Origin: Collimonas pratensis
GTDB lineage: Bacteria; Pseudomonadota; Gammaproteobacteria; Burkholderiales; Burkholderiaceae_D
Length of the DNA: 64,000 nucleotides
Direction of reading: 5' to 3'
NCBI RefSeq assembly: GCF_001584185.1
Contig: NZ_CP013234.1
Location: forward strand, 3,720,001-3,784,000
Position 1 is the stretch's first letter; each line of letters opens with the position of its first letter. A program made the translations under genes and the position numbers. Under the pieces are notes generated by a model. It did no database searches. It worked only from the letters and a program-made list of their open reading frames with translations, and was not told where the DNA came from. Shown piece after piece: positions 35,978-45,123 of this stretch.

Positions 35978-38122
35978 ATGCGCGCAGCAAAATGGATAAC
36001 CGCAACTACTTTTTGCTTGTCCGCGATTCCGGCCTTGGCCCAGGTCGGCCAGGCTGCCCAGTCCGCAACCACGCCGGCTCCCACTATCCCAATGCTCCCA
36101 ATCGTGACGGTTGAAGGCCATTACGACAACGCTGTGGGCAGCTCCAACGCCGCATCGCAAGGCATGGTTCGCGGTGAACTGCTGCAGGACCTGCCGCTGC
36201 TGCGGCCGGGCGAAATCCTCGAAACCGTGCCGGGACTGGTGGTGACCCAGCATTCCGGCGACGGCAAGGCCAACCAGTATTTCCTGCGCGGCTACAACCT
36301 CGACCACGGCACCGATTTCGCCACCAGCGTCGACGGCGTGTCGGTCAACATGCCGACCAACGCCCACGGCCAAGGTTATTCCGACCTCAACTTCCTGATC
36401 CCCGAACTGGTCGACCACATCGATTACCGCAAAGGTCCCTACTTCGCCCAGAACGGCGATTTTGCCTCGGCCGGTTCGGCCGATATCCGGTACCGCAAAA
36501 GCCTGGCACACAACATCATCGACCTCACCGGCGGCGCCTACGGCTACCGCCGGGCGCTAATGGCTGGCTCATTACAGTTGACGCAGCCACCGCAGGACGG
36601 CAGCGACACCGCGGCGGTCGGCCAGGGGCCGGTTCTGCTGGGTGCGCTGGAAGTCATGCGCAACAACGGGCCGTGGGCGCTCAAGGAAGACATGCACAAG
36701 ACCAACGCCCTGCTGCGCCTGAGCGACGGCAACCTGGCCAAGGGCTGGTCGATCGACGGCATCTACTACGACGCCAAATGGAATTCCACCGACCAGGTGC
36801 CGCTGGAGCTGATCGAAGCTGGGCAACTGGGACGTTTCTCGGCACTGGATCCAACCGACGGCGGCGAAAGCGGGCGTGCGCGGCTGTCCGGCGAGTGGCA
36901 CAGCCATGACGCCAGCGGCTACACCAGAATCTCCGCCTACGCCGAACACTATCGCCTGAAGCTGTGGTCCAACTTCACCTTTTTCGAGTTGCGACCGGCG
37001 ACCGGCGACCAGTTTCAGCAAGCCGAGAGCCGCAACATCCTCGGCACCCAGATCGTCAAAGGCTGGACCCACGGCTTGCTCGGCCATGACTCCACCACCG
37101 AACTGGGTTTGCAGGTCCGGCATGACAACATCGACGTCAGCCTGAAGAACAGCGAAGCCCGCATTCCCTTTGAAACGGTATCGGACGACAAGGTCAGTGA
37201 AACCCTGGCCGGCCTATATCTGCAAAACACCACCATCTGGAGCGACTGGCTACGCACGCTGGTTGGCGTACGAGCGGATCGCGTCAATATGGACATGACC
37301 TCGTATTCACTGCCGCAGAATTCCGGCAGCGCAGCCGGCAGCCGAGTCTCGCCCAAGCTGTCGCTGATCTTCGGCCCCTGGGCCAAGACTGAATTCTTTG
37401 TCAATGCCGGCAAAGGTTTTCACAGCAACGATGCACGCGGCGTGATCAACACTATCGATCCGACCACCGGTACGCCGGCCTCGCCGGTGCCGGCACTGGC
37501 CGGCAGCAGCGGCAAGGAAATCGGCGTGCGCACGGAAATCATCGACGGCTTGCAAAGTTCGCTGGCCCTGTGGAGCCTGGACAGCGACTCCGAAATCATC
37601 TACGCCGCCGATTCCAGCATCGGTAGCACATCGCCCAACGGCGCCAGCAAGCGCCACGGCATTGAATGGAACAACCATTGGATCGTCAACCGCTGGCTGC
37701 TGCTGGATGCGGATTTTGCCTGGACCCATGCACGCTACGCCAAAATGAACGATAACGACGCGCTCGGCAACATGATTCCGAACGCGGTCAGCAAGGTGGC
37801 GTTATTGCGGCTCACGCTGCAGCGCCTGGGACCATGGTCAGCCGGGCTGGAAACCCGCTATATCGGCCCTTATCCGCTGGCGCAGGACGGCAGCCTGACA
37901 GCGCAATCAGCGATCGTCACCAACCTACGTTTGCAACGTCAGATTACACCCCAAGTTTCGCTGTCGATGGATGCGCTCAATTTGTTCAATCGCCAGTACT
38001 ACGATATCGCTTACCAGCAAGACTACCAAGTCTCGCCGGGCGCCGGCGCCGTGCCGAGCGGAGTCACCGTCCACCCCGGCGAACCACGCCAGCTTCGCCT
38101 GACTTTGAGGTTGAGCTACTGA
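35978..38122 (+). CDS. TonB-dependent outer-membrane receptor
   Basis: 714 residues. Signal peptide to about residue 21. The plug domain (about 45-165) has IVTVEGHYDN in the TonB-box area, ILETVPGLVVTQHSGDGKANQYFLRGYNLDHGTDF and the typical VDHIDYRKGPYF. A 22-strand-type barrel follows, ending in LRLTLRLSY with a C-terminal aromatic residue. It imports a chelated metal or other scarce substrate with energy from TonB-ExbBD encoded elsewhere. It is divergent, across 258 bases, from the DUF4331/HupE operon, which suggests shared control. GGGAGG lies before the ATG. Confidence 0.93.
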   Translation: MRAAKWITATTFCLSAIPALAQVGQAAQSATTPAPTIPMLPIVTVEGHYDNAVGSSNAASQGMVRGELLQDLPLLRPGEILETVPGLVVTQHSGDGKANQYFLRGYNLDHGTDFATSVDGVSVNMPTNAHGQGYSDLNFLIPELVDHIDYRKGPYFAQNGDFASAGSADIRYRKSLAHNIIDLTGGAYGYRRALMAGSLQLTQPPQDGSDTAAVGQGPVLLGALEVMRNNGPWALKEDMHKTNALLRLSDGNLAKGWSIDGIYYDAKWNSTDQVPLELIEAGQLGRFSALDPTDGGESGRARLSGEWHSHDASGYTRISAYAEHYRLKLWSNFTFFELRPATGDQFQQAESRNILGTQIVKGWTHGLLGHDSTTELGLQVRHDNIDVSLKNSEARIPFETVSDDKVSETLAGLYLQNTTIWSDWLRTLVGVRADRVNMDMTSYSLPQNSGSAAGSRVSPKLSLIFGPWAKTEFFVNAGKGFHSNDARGVINTIDPTTGTPASPVPALAGSSGKEIGVRTEIIDGLQSSLALWSLDSDSEIIYAADSSIGSTSPNGASKRHGIEWNNHWIVNRWLLLDADFAWTHARYAKMNDNDALGNMIPNAVSKVALLRLTLQRLGPWSAGLETRYIGPYPLAQDGSLTAQSAIVTNLRLQRQITPQVSLSMDALNLFNRQYYDIAYQQDYQVSPGAGAVPSGVTVHPGEPRQLRLTLRLSY

Positions 38123-38220
38123 GCTCGCTTAGCGCCGACAGCAATCCGGCAACCAGGAGTGGAACTGCACAAATCTCACTCTTATTTATAACTGTGAAAC
38201 CTGATACCTTGCGCAGATAA

Positions 38221-38567
38221 TTATTGTGCGACGCTGGCATCGCGCCAGATCGCTCCCGCTTCATAGTCATGGTTGGTGTAAACCGCAGCGGCTCTGCATT
38301 GTTATGCCAGAGCAGGAATTTCATGGCAAGGATCGCCATACCGAACCAATAAATCTGAGCCCTGCTCGCGCAGAGTATCTTTTATTGCTGCAAGCTGTGC
38401 CAGATATATGCCAGACGACGATCTTGTCTGGGTAACGTTTGCAAGATAGTGGAATCGAAAATGAATACAGCGATGACACGTTGTGATTTTCTCAGTGTTT
38501 TAGATAAAGCAGCATGATCAAACAACCGTAAATCGCGACGAAACCAAACTGGTACAGTGGCGGACAT
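38221..38567 (-). pseudogene. phrB: Deoxyribodipyrimidine photolyase remnant (N-terminal third)
   Basis: The ATG at 38565-38567 opens VPVWFRRDLRLFDHAALSKT, the photolyase N-terminus. Near 38400 the frame shifts; the next frame continues AAIKDTLREQGSDLLVRYGD, meets an in-frame TAA (38302-38304), then resumes QCRAAAVYTNHDYEAGAIWR and stops at 38221. The rest of the roughly 470-residue enzyme is absent. It follows the TetR gene on the same strand. Confidence 0.85.
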
Positions 38568-38721
38568 TGGCTTTGAGAAAGGAAAATTGTCTTCTATCTG
38601 CAGGAGACTCTGGGGCAGATTGGAATTTTCGGATACCAGTTCAGACCAAATAAATAGTGCAGAATTATATTCATCATCTGCCAGACAGTCCTGACGGATC
38701 AGTCGAAAAAAAACTTTACAT

Positions 38722-39330
38722 TCAGATTTTGAAACCTTGGAAAGCAACCTGTAACATGGACGCAATGATTTTTTCACTGTCTATTTTGCTGAATTTTTGC
38801 AAATACTCTACAGCGGGATCGCAGGTACGTGCGTAATAACTATATAAAATTACGTCACTCGGTAAGGTCGGATCAAATTCGCCATTCTTTTGCGCAGCGA
38901 TCACTAATCTTTCCAGTTTGGTGTTGAGCATCAAAACACGCATTACATATTTCATATTACGCATCAACATCTCACGCACATGTGCACTGGTTGAGGGTAA
39001 AAATGGCATGCCGCCATCTAATCTGATCCGCAACGCCCATTCCAACAATGCAGATAACTTTTGCATCGGACTAAGTTCATTTTGCATTTGCCCCAAGTAG
39101 TCATTGGCTCCGTCAATAAGACGGATCAATGCATCACCTACCAGCTCTTCTTTTGATTTGAAGTGCTTATAAAGACTGGGCTTGGAAATGCCCACGGCAT
39201 TAGCAACGTCGTCCATAGTCATCAAGTCATATCCCTTGCTGCCCAATATTGCTGTTGTGGCATCAAGAATGGCATCTTCACGTAGCTTAAATGCTTGTTT
39301 TTTAAAGCTTATTTTTGGAAATATACTCAT
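38722..39330 (-). CDS. TetR/AcrR-family transcriptional regulator
   Basis: 202 residues. Residues 15-65 form the TetR HTH (AILDATTAILGSKGYDLMTM, then VANAVGISKPSLYKHFKSKEEL). The C-terminal ligand domain includes a conserved-looking WALRIRLDGGMPFLPSTSAHVRE. It is divergent from the FAD-oxidoreductase gene, with an inverted repeat in between, so it most likely represses the lipid operon and itself. The ligand may be a lipid or an oxidised product. Confidence 0.92.
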   Translation of the reverse strand: MSIFPKISFKKQAFKLREDAILDATTAILGSKGYDLMTMDDVANAVGISKPSLYKHFKSKEELVGDALIRLIDGANDYLGQMQNELSPMQKLSALLEWALRIRLDGGMPFLPSTSAHVREMLMRNMKYVMRVLMLNTKLERLVIAAQKNGEFDPTLPSDVILYSYYARTCDPAVEYLQKFSKIDSEKIIASMLQVAFQGFKI

Positions 39331-39341
39331 CGGTAAATTTT

Positions 39342-39383
39342 AGCTACCAATTAGTAGCTTTTCTGTTTTATCGGTAGTAATAT
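39342..39383 (+). promoter_or_regulatory. TetR operator and promoter of the lipid operon
   Basis: Inverted repeat AGCTAC-CAATTA-GTAGCT at 39342-39359, 12 bases upstream of the TetR gene start. A -10-like TAATAT (39378-39383) has a weak -35 (TAGCTT, 39355-39360) 17 bases upstream that overlaps the repeat, so bound repressor would block RNA polymerase. Confidence 0.55.
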
Positions 39384-39430
39384 TAGCACGAACCATAAAA
39401 CACCACATCCATCAATAACAGGCAAGCACC

Positions 39431-40711
39431 ATGCGTAGTGAAAAAAGACAACGTATAGCAGTTATCGGTGCGGGAATTTCAGGGCTTGCCAGCGCTTATT
39501 TTCTAACACGCGAACATGATGTTTGCCTGTTCGAAGCCGGCGCCTACTTGGGTGGTCATACTAATACGGTTGATGTGACACTAGACGGACAAACGCACCC
39601 AGTCGATACCGGCTTTCTGGTGTTTAATCAGGAAACTTACCCTAACCTGATTGCCTTGCTGGCAGAACTCGGTGTTCCAAGTTATGCCAGTGATATGTCA
39701 TTTGGCGTATCACTAGATGAGGGCCGACTGGAATGGGCCGGCACTAATCTCGATACTGTGTTTGCTCAGCGAAGGAGGATGCTATCGCCTTCGTTTCTGG
39801 GTATGCTGCGCGACATTATGCGTTTTAACGCAGCCGCAACAAAAAATCTGCAACAAGCCTGTCTCAGTGACATAACACTTGCACAATTATTAGATGCTGG
39901 AAGCTATGGCAAGATGTTTCGTCAAGCATATTTACTGCCGATGGCTGCGGCAATATGGTCCAGCTCACCACACGATATCCTGCAATTCCCGGCCAGTACC
40001 TTTTTGCGTTTTTGTATTAACCACGCGCTGTTGCAGGTCAATAACAGACCGCAATGGCAGACCGTACAAAACGGCGGTCGTGCCTATGTTCGTAAAATTG
40101 CAGCCACATTAAGCGACTGCCGCATCAATGCACCAGTTCACAAAGTAGAACGTCTTCCACAACATGCCACCGTTACCACCAATGCCGGCACTGAAATATT
40201 TGATGCGGTAATTTTTGCCACACATGCGCCACAGACTTTACAAATACTGCAAGACGCCAGCGAACATGAACGCGCCCTGCTGTCCCAAGTCAATTATCAA
40301 GCGAATAAAGCGATATTACATACCGATATCAGACAAATGCCAAAGCAGCGTAAAGTCTGGTCGGCATGGAATTATCTCGGCGGCATCAGCCCCAACCAGC
40401 AAAGACCAGTGTGTGTCAGCTACTGGTTAAATCAATTGCAGAATCTACCTTTCAGTACATCGGTCATCCTCACTCTGAATCCTTACATAGCACCTGCACC
40501 AGAAACAGTGATTGCACAATTTGATTATGAACATCCGATCTTTGACCATGCCGCAATCACCGCACAACAGCAACTGCCAAGCATACAGGGGAAAAATCGC
40601 ACATGGTTTGCCGGGGCATGGACCGGATACGGCTTTCATGAAGACGGCCTCAAGTCTGCCTTGCGTGTAGTTGCGGATTTTGGCGCAGCCCCGCCCTGGG
40701 CCAAGGTGTAA
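39431..40711 (+). CDS. FAD/NAD(P)-dependent amine-oxidase-like oxidoreductase
   Basis: 426 residues. N-terminal Rossmann motif VIGAGISGLASAYFL (GxGxxG) with the downstream acidic residue FEAGAYLGGHTNTV, then the family's VDTGFLVFNQETYPNL. The C-terminus has WFAGAWTGYGFHEDGLKSA, the FAD-binding closing motif. Members of this subfamily always sit beside DUF1365 and a Cfa-type methyltransferase; related proteins act in fatty-acid modification, but the exact reaction is unproven. First gene of an eight-gene operon with overlapping or nearly overlapping ends. Confidence 0.9.
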   Translation: MRSEKRQRIAVIGAGISGLASAYFLTREHDVCLFEAGAYLGGHTNTVDVTLDGQTHPVDTGFLVFNQETYPNLIALLAELGVPSYASDMSFGVSLDEGRLEWAGTNLDTVFAQRRRMLSPSFLGMLRDIMRFNAAATKNLQQACLSDITLAQLLDAGSYGKMFRQAYLLPMAAAIWSSSPHDILQFPASTFLRFCINHALLQVNNRPQWQTVQNGGRAYVRKIAATLSDCRINAPVHKVERLPQHATVTTNAGTEIFDAVIFATHAPQTLQILQDASEHERALLSQVNYQANKAILHTDIRQMPKQRKVWSAWNYLGGISPNQQRPVCVSYWLNQLQNLPFSTSVILTLNPYIAPAPETVIAQFDYEHPIFDHAAITAQQQLPSIQGKNRTWFAGAWTGYGFHEDGLKSALRVVADFGAAPPWAKV

Positions 40712-40713
40712 CA

Positions 40714-41514
40714 ATGCAAAGCTCCACTTCCAATGCTTTACTGATCCGTGGTCAGGTGATGCATGAACGACTGCGCCCAGCACATAACCGATTTGTCTAT
40801 CCGGTTTTTTATCTGCGCCTCAACCTGTCGCAACTGAATCAGCATCGTTCAATCTGGTTTGGCGTCGATTGCAAGCGACCAGTATCGCTACGTACCCGCG
40901 ATTATGGCGCGCGCGATGGCACAGCTCTGATTACCTGGATTCGCAATTTGCTAGCTGAGCATGAAATTACCGCCGACGGTGAAATCTGGCTGCAGACCTT
41001 TCCACGTATTTTCGGCTTCGTTTTTAACCCTGTCAGCTTCTGGTATTGCTATGACCAGCACAAGGATTTACGTGCTGTACTGGCCGAAGTAAACAACACT
41101 TTTGGTGAAACACATCGTTATCTGCTCACAGCCGATCATGAAGAGGTGATCACGAGTGAGTCGACATTGAGTTGTCAGAAACGTTTGCATGTATCGCCAT
41201 TTTGCCCCCTTCGTGGCAGCTACTATTTTCGTTTCCGTGACGGCATCCATACCACTTTTACCGGAATCGATTATCACGATGACGATGGCCTGTTACTCAA
41301 AACTAGCATCGGTGGACATATTCAGCCTCTGCAATCAGGCACCATGCTGACGGCACTTTTGAAACAACCTTTTCTGACGCTGGGTATAGTCGGTCGAATT
41401 CATTGGCAAGCTTTAAAACTATGGCTTAAGCGCGTGTCATTTTTTCATAAGCCACAAGCACCGCTGCAGGATACAAGTCTTAGTATTAGCATTAAAAAGG
41501 AGCGCTCATCATGA
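40714..41514 (+). CDS. DUF1365 family protein
   Basis: 266 residues. It has the DUF1365 start (GQVMHERLRPAHNRFVYPVFYLRL) and the GFVFNPVSFWYCYD and VNNTFGETHRYLL blocks characteristic of this family, whose biochemical role is unknown but which is strictly linked to the neighbours on both sides. It begins three bases after the previous stop and overlaps the next gene by four. Confidence 0.93.
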   Translation: MQSSTSNALLIRGQVMHERLRPAHNRFVYPVFYLRLNLSQLNQHRSIWFGVDCKRPVSLRTRDYGARDGTALITWIRNLLAEHEITADGEIWLQTFPRIFGFVFNPVSFWYCYDQHKDLRAVLAEVNNTFGETHRYLLTADHEEVITSESTLSCQKRLHVSPFCPLRGSYYFRFRDGIHTTFTGIDYHDDDGLLLKTSIGGHIQPLQSGTMLTALLKQPFLTLGIVGRIHWQALKLWLKRVSFFHKPQAPLQDTSLSISIKKERSS

Positions 41515-42722
41515 GCCAGACTCAAATTTTCGCAGGTGTTCCGCGCACTGTACCTTCTGCAGCAAAACTGTTTTTGAATTTACTGACTTACCTGCAGTCA
41601 GGCCATCTACAGTTAATTACGCCGGAAGGTAACATTCTGATGTTTGGTGATTTGCATCAGGCTCCAAGTGCCACTTTACAGATCAATGACTGGCGTGCCT
41701 GTGCCCGTATTATGCGTGCCGGCGATATTGGATTTGCTGAAAGTTATGCAGACAACTGGATTAATACCCCTGATCTGACAGCACTCCTACGCCTGGCAAT
41801 TCGCAATGAGTCCGCGCTGAATCGCATGGTATTCGGCGGTAAGCTGGCGACCCTCTGGTATCGTATTCGTCACCTGTTACGTCCTAATACCCGTAACGGC
41901 AGTCGCCGCAACATTCATGCGCATTATGATATTGGTAACGATTTTTATCGGCTCTGGTTAGATCCAAGTCTGACCTATTCCAGCGCTGTTTTCGATGGTG
42001 ATTACAGCCTGTCTTTACATGATGCACAGATCAAAAAATATCAACGCATTATCGACAAATTAGGCTTGTGTGATGGTGACCATGTATTGGAAATTGGCTG
42101 CGGCTGGGGTGGTTTCGCCGAGCATGCAGCACGTTCCGGCATCCGTGTTACCGGAGTTACGATTTCCCCTTCACAGTTACTCATTGCGCAGGAAAGAATC
42201 GCGCACCAAGGCTTACAACATTTGGTCAATTTGCAGCTGTGCGATTATCGTGACCTAGATTCTCAATACGATGCAGTGGTGTCAATCGAAATGTTTGAAG
42301 CGGTCGGCGAACGTTTTTGGAACGAATACTTCAAAACCGTCACGGCACGTCTAAAGCCAAATGGCAAAGCGTTGATTCAGTCGATCACGATAGATGAGAG
42401 TTACTTCGAACGCTATCGCAGCAGCACCGACTTTATTCAAGAATATATTTTCCCTGGTGGCATGCTGCCCAGCCCGGAACGTTTTTGTCAGCACGCTTAC
42501 GATGCTGGCCTGCACACACTGGAACAATATGCATTTGGTCAGGATTATGCTGAAACGCTGCGCCGTTGGCATCTGGCTTGTGAACAACAAAGCGATGTCA
42601 TCAATCAACAGGGATTTAATCAGCGGTTTACACGTATCTGGCGCATGTATTTTAACTATTGCGAGGCTGGTTTCGATGAGGGAAGAACCAATGTTATTCA
42701 GTTTTTACTTCATCGGAGATAA
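41511..42722 (+). CDS. cfa: Cyclopropane-fatty-acyl-phospholipid synthase-type methyltransferase
   Basis: 403 residues. The Cfa N-terminal domain (GDIGFAESYADNWINTPDL) is followed by the SAM-dependent methyltransferase: NIHAHYDIGNDFYRLWLDPS, the SAM loop VLEIGCGWGGFAEHAA near 195, VSIEMFEAVGERFW and FIQEYIFPGGMLPSPE. It methylates unsaturated phospholipid acyl chains at the membrane surface. In this gene neighbourhood the product could be cyclopropane or methylated (furan-type) acyl chains; this cannot be decided by eye. Confidence 0.93.
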   Translation: MSQTQIFAGVPRTVPSAAKLFLNLLTYLQSGHLQLITPEGNILMFGDLHQAPSATLQINDWRACARIMRAGDIGFAESYADNWINTPDLTALLRLAIRNESALNRMVFGGKLATLWYRIRHLLRPNTRNGSRRNIHAHYDIGNDFYRLWLDPSLTYSSAVFDGDYSLSLHDAQIKKYQRIIDKLGLCDGDHVLEIGCGWGGFAEHAARSGIRVTGVTISPSQLLIAQERIAHQGLQHLVNLQLCDYRDLDSQYDAVVSIEMFEAVGERFWNEYFKTVTARLKPNGKALIQSITIDESYFERYRSSTDFIQEYIFPGGMLPSPERFCQHAYDAGLHTLEQYAFGQDYAETLRRWHLACEQQSDVINQQGFNQRFTRIWRMYFNYCEAGFDEGRTNVIQFLLHRR

Positions 42723-43293
42723 GCATCTCCTGACGCTGATTGACCCACACTTGCTTAGTGCGTGCCTGAAAAGCATTTTGTCATCGACATTATGCATATT
42801 GACGGCCCTTTTATTCGTAACACCAAGCCATGCGGCGAGCTGGGAAAAAGAATTTCCACAAGCACAATTAATCGGAAGCGGAGAATTCCGATGGTTTGGT
42901 CTATCTATATATAGCGCTAAACTCTGGAGCGCACAGAAACCATTTGATATCAATGCTGCGTTTGCTTTAGAACTGACTTATCACCGCAAAATTAGTCGTC
43001 AGCAGTTAGTCAAAACTAGTATGGATGAAATCAAACGATTGTCTAACGGTCGTTATCCTAGTGATAAATTACAACACTGGGAAACCGAGTTATCGGATGC
43101 ATTTACGGACGTATCGAACGGCGATAAGTTAATCGGGGTGTTTTTGCCCGGTCGTGGCTGCTATTTCTACAATCAAAAAAGTTTGCTCGCTGAAATTCCA
43201 GACCAAGAGCTAGCACAGGCCTTTTTTGGGATATGGCTGGATAAACGCAGCAAAGACAGCGAATTGCGGACGCAGCTATTGGGGCGCCCCTAA
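42691..43293 (+). CDS. Chalcone-isomerase-like exported protein
   Basis: 200 residues from the ATG at 42691 (GGAAGAA just upstream; an ATG at 42676 is possible). It overlaps the 3' end of the Cfa gene in another frame. A signal-like hydrophobic segment (LSSTLCILTALLFVTPSHA) is followed by the chalcone-isomerase-like fold: LIGSGEFRWFGLSIYSAKLW, LTYHRKISRQQLVKTSMDEI and DKLIGVFLPGRGCYFYNQ. Bacterial members bind lipids or act in unknown reactions and are regularly found in this cluster. Confidence 0.87.
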   Translation: MLFSFYFIGDKHLLTLIDPHLLSACLKSILSSTLCILTALLFVTPSHAASWEKEFPQAQLIGSGEFRWFGLSIYSAKLWSAQKPFDINAAFALELTYHRKISRQQLVKTSMDEIKRLSNGRYPSDKLQHWETELSDAFTDVSNGDKLIGVFLPGRGCYFYNQKSLLAEIPDQELAQAFFGIWLDKRSKDSELRTQLLGRP

Positions 43294-44600
43294 TGAATAG
43301 CCGGACTCATACTCATCAAGCTCCGAAGATATGGCATCAAATCAGTGACTATGCTGCCTATGGCTTGCTTGGCATGCCACTGGCAATGTCAGCGCTACCG
43401 GTGTATGTACAAGTCCCGGCATACTACACCACGCAACTTGGTCTGACGTTAGCAAGTACTGGATGGGTCTTATTTTTAGCGCGCCTGTTCGATACTTTTC
43501 AAGATCCTTTACTAGGCTATTGGATCGACAGACTACATAGTTCCTCGCATGGTCTGCAAAATTGGCTGATGATCGCCGCACTCGGGCTTGCTGTGGCCTT
43601 TGCAGGATTGTGGTTACCGCCGGTTGCGACAACCTATCTGGCACTATGGCTGGCAGTGATGCTGATACTGACTTATACCGCTCATAGCATGCTCAATATT
43701 GCTTACCTATCATGGGGTGCAAAATTGCAGCATTCGGAACCACATAAAAGTGGCGTGCTACTCGGCGCTGCCGCTTGGCGTGAGGGTGCCGGTCTGGTCG
43801 GTGTCATTATCGCCAGCATCGCTCCCAGCATCATCATGCTCAAACCACGTCCTCAGATTGCATGGGCCATGGGTTGGTATAGTCTGAGCTTTTCAGTATT
43901 GCTGATGATTGCCATGTTCACTTTGCTGCGTCTGTCGCCGAAGTGGCAAAGCAGCAGCGGTTCACATTCAAAACTCCGCCATAACTGGTCAGCAATCAAA
44001 GCAAATCAGGCGTTCCGGAAATTATTGTTGCCTTATTTTTTTAATGCAGTCTCTGTCGCCATTCCAGCAACTTTAGTGATTTTTTTTATTCACGACAGAC
44101 TCCAAGCCGCGAGCAAGACCGCGTTATTTTTAGCAAGTTACTTCATCGCTGCAACTATCGGCTTGCCGGTCTGGGTAGGATTAGCCAAAAAAATTGGTGT
44201 CGCACCCAGCTGGGGTATAGGCATGGTGCTGGCCATCCTGGCATTTTCAAGTACCGCCTGGTTGGGTGCCGGTGATAGTAACAAATATATGATTGTCTGT
44301 ATCGTCGCAGGGCTTGCCCTCGGCGCAGATCTGGCTTTACCGCCGGTACTGCTGGCGCAAGTCATTGGTCTAAATGAAACCGCCGCCTCTTATTACGGCG
44401 TTTGGACTTTGCTGGGAAAACTCGCGCTGGCCTTATCGGGCCTTGGCTTACCGATACTGGCGTATTTTGGTTATCAACCAGGATTGGCGGGTAGCGCCGC
44501 CCTGACCCTGGCTTATGCAATCGTGCCATGCGTCTGTAAAGGTATGGCTCTGATATTGCTGGTCCGCTCTTACTCATCCTATCGTAAAGCAGCATCATGA
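43293..44600 (+). CDS. MFS permease (GPH/MFS_2 type)
   Basis: 435 residues with about twelve membrane helices. MFS_2 features are YYTTQLGLTLASTGWVLFLA, RLFDTFQDPLLGYWIDR (the RxxDxxxDPxxG signature) and a repeat in the second half. It belongs to the sugar/cation-symporter-like branch, but in this operon a lipid-related substrate is more plausible. It overlaps both neighbours by one to four bases. Confidence 0.9.
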   Translation: MNSRTHTHQAPKIWHQISDYAAYGLLGMPLAMSALPVYVQVPAYYTTQLGLTLASTGWVLFLARLFDTFQDPLLGYWIDRLHSSSHGLQNWLMIAALGLAVAFAGLWLPPVATTYLALWLAVMLILTYTAHSMLNIAYLSWGAKLQHSEPHKSGVLLGAAAWREGAGLVGVIIASIAPSIIMLKPRPQIAWAMGWYSLSFSVLLMIAMFTLLRLSPKWQSSSGSHSKLRHNWSAIKANQAFRKLLLPYFFNAVSVAIPATLVIFFIHDRLQAASKTALFLASYFIAATIGLPVWVGLAKKIGVAPSWGIGMVLAILAFSSTAWLGAGDSNKYMIVCIVAGLALGADLALPPVLLAQVIGLNETAASYYGVWTLLGKLALALSGLGLPILAYFGYQPGLAGSAALTLAYAIVPCVCKGMALILLVRSYSSYRKAAS

Positions 44601-45121
44601 AAAAAATCTATCTCTTGGTACTTTGCATTCTGTTAAATGCCTGTGCCAGAGTCAACGTACAGCAATATCAGGCGCTCAGACCAAAACTAGATTTGCCCCA
44701 TTATTTTATCGGAACAACGGATGCATGGGGCATGTTTCAAAAGCGTAGCGGAGAAGTGGTTAAACGTTTTCACGTTGTGATTACAGGCTCACAGAATCAT
44801 GATGCACTGATACTCGATGAGCGTTTTACCTACGATGATGGCACAACGCAACAGCGGATATGGACTTTGGCTCAGCAACCTGACGGTCGCTGGAGTGGCA
44901 AAGCCGATGATGTCAAAGGCGAAGCGATCGGGACAATTGCCGGTAATACTCTGCACTGGAATTACACGTTACGGTTACCGGTCGATGACCACACTTATGA
45001 AGTGCAATTTGATGATTGGATGTTTTTAATCGATGAACAAACCATGCTTAACCGTGCCAGCATGTCCAAATTCGGGATAGAAATAGGGCAAGTGACTCTG
45101 TTTTTCAAGAAAAGGATTTAA
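44597..45121 (+). CDS. DUF3833 family lipoprotein
   Basis: 174 residues. Lipoprotein signal with lipobox LNAC (MKKIYLLVLCILLNAC). The mature DUF3833 domain has AWGMFQKRSGEVVKRFHVVI and LHWNYTLRLPVDDHTYEVQFDDWMFLID, a lipocalin-like beta-rich pattern. Possibly a periplasmic lipid carrier; function not established. Confidence 0.9.
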   Translation: MKKIYLLVLCILLNACARVNVQQYQALRPKLDLPHYFIGTTDAWGMFQKRSGEVVKRFHVVITGSQNHDALILDERFTYDDGTTQQRIWTLAQQPDGRWSGKADDVKGEAIGTIAGNTLHWNYTLRLPVDDHTYEVQFDDWMFLIDEQTMLNRASMSKFGIEIGQVTLFFKKRI

Positions 45122-45123
45122 TC

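Noticed and set aside
35720..36511. Minus-strand open frame continuing upstream of the DUF4331 gene for about 790 bases
   Set aside because: It is antisense to the start of the TonB receptor, and the DUF4331 signal peptide with its own ribosome-binding site begins at 35719.
42394..42690. Upstream extension of the chalcone-isomerase-like gene
   Set aside because: This part lies inside the Cfa gene in another frame; the homologous protein and its ribosome-binding site start at 42691.
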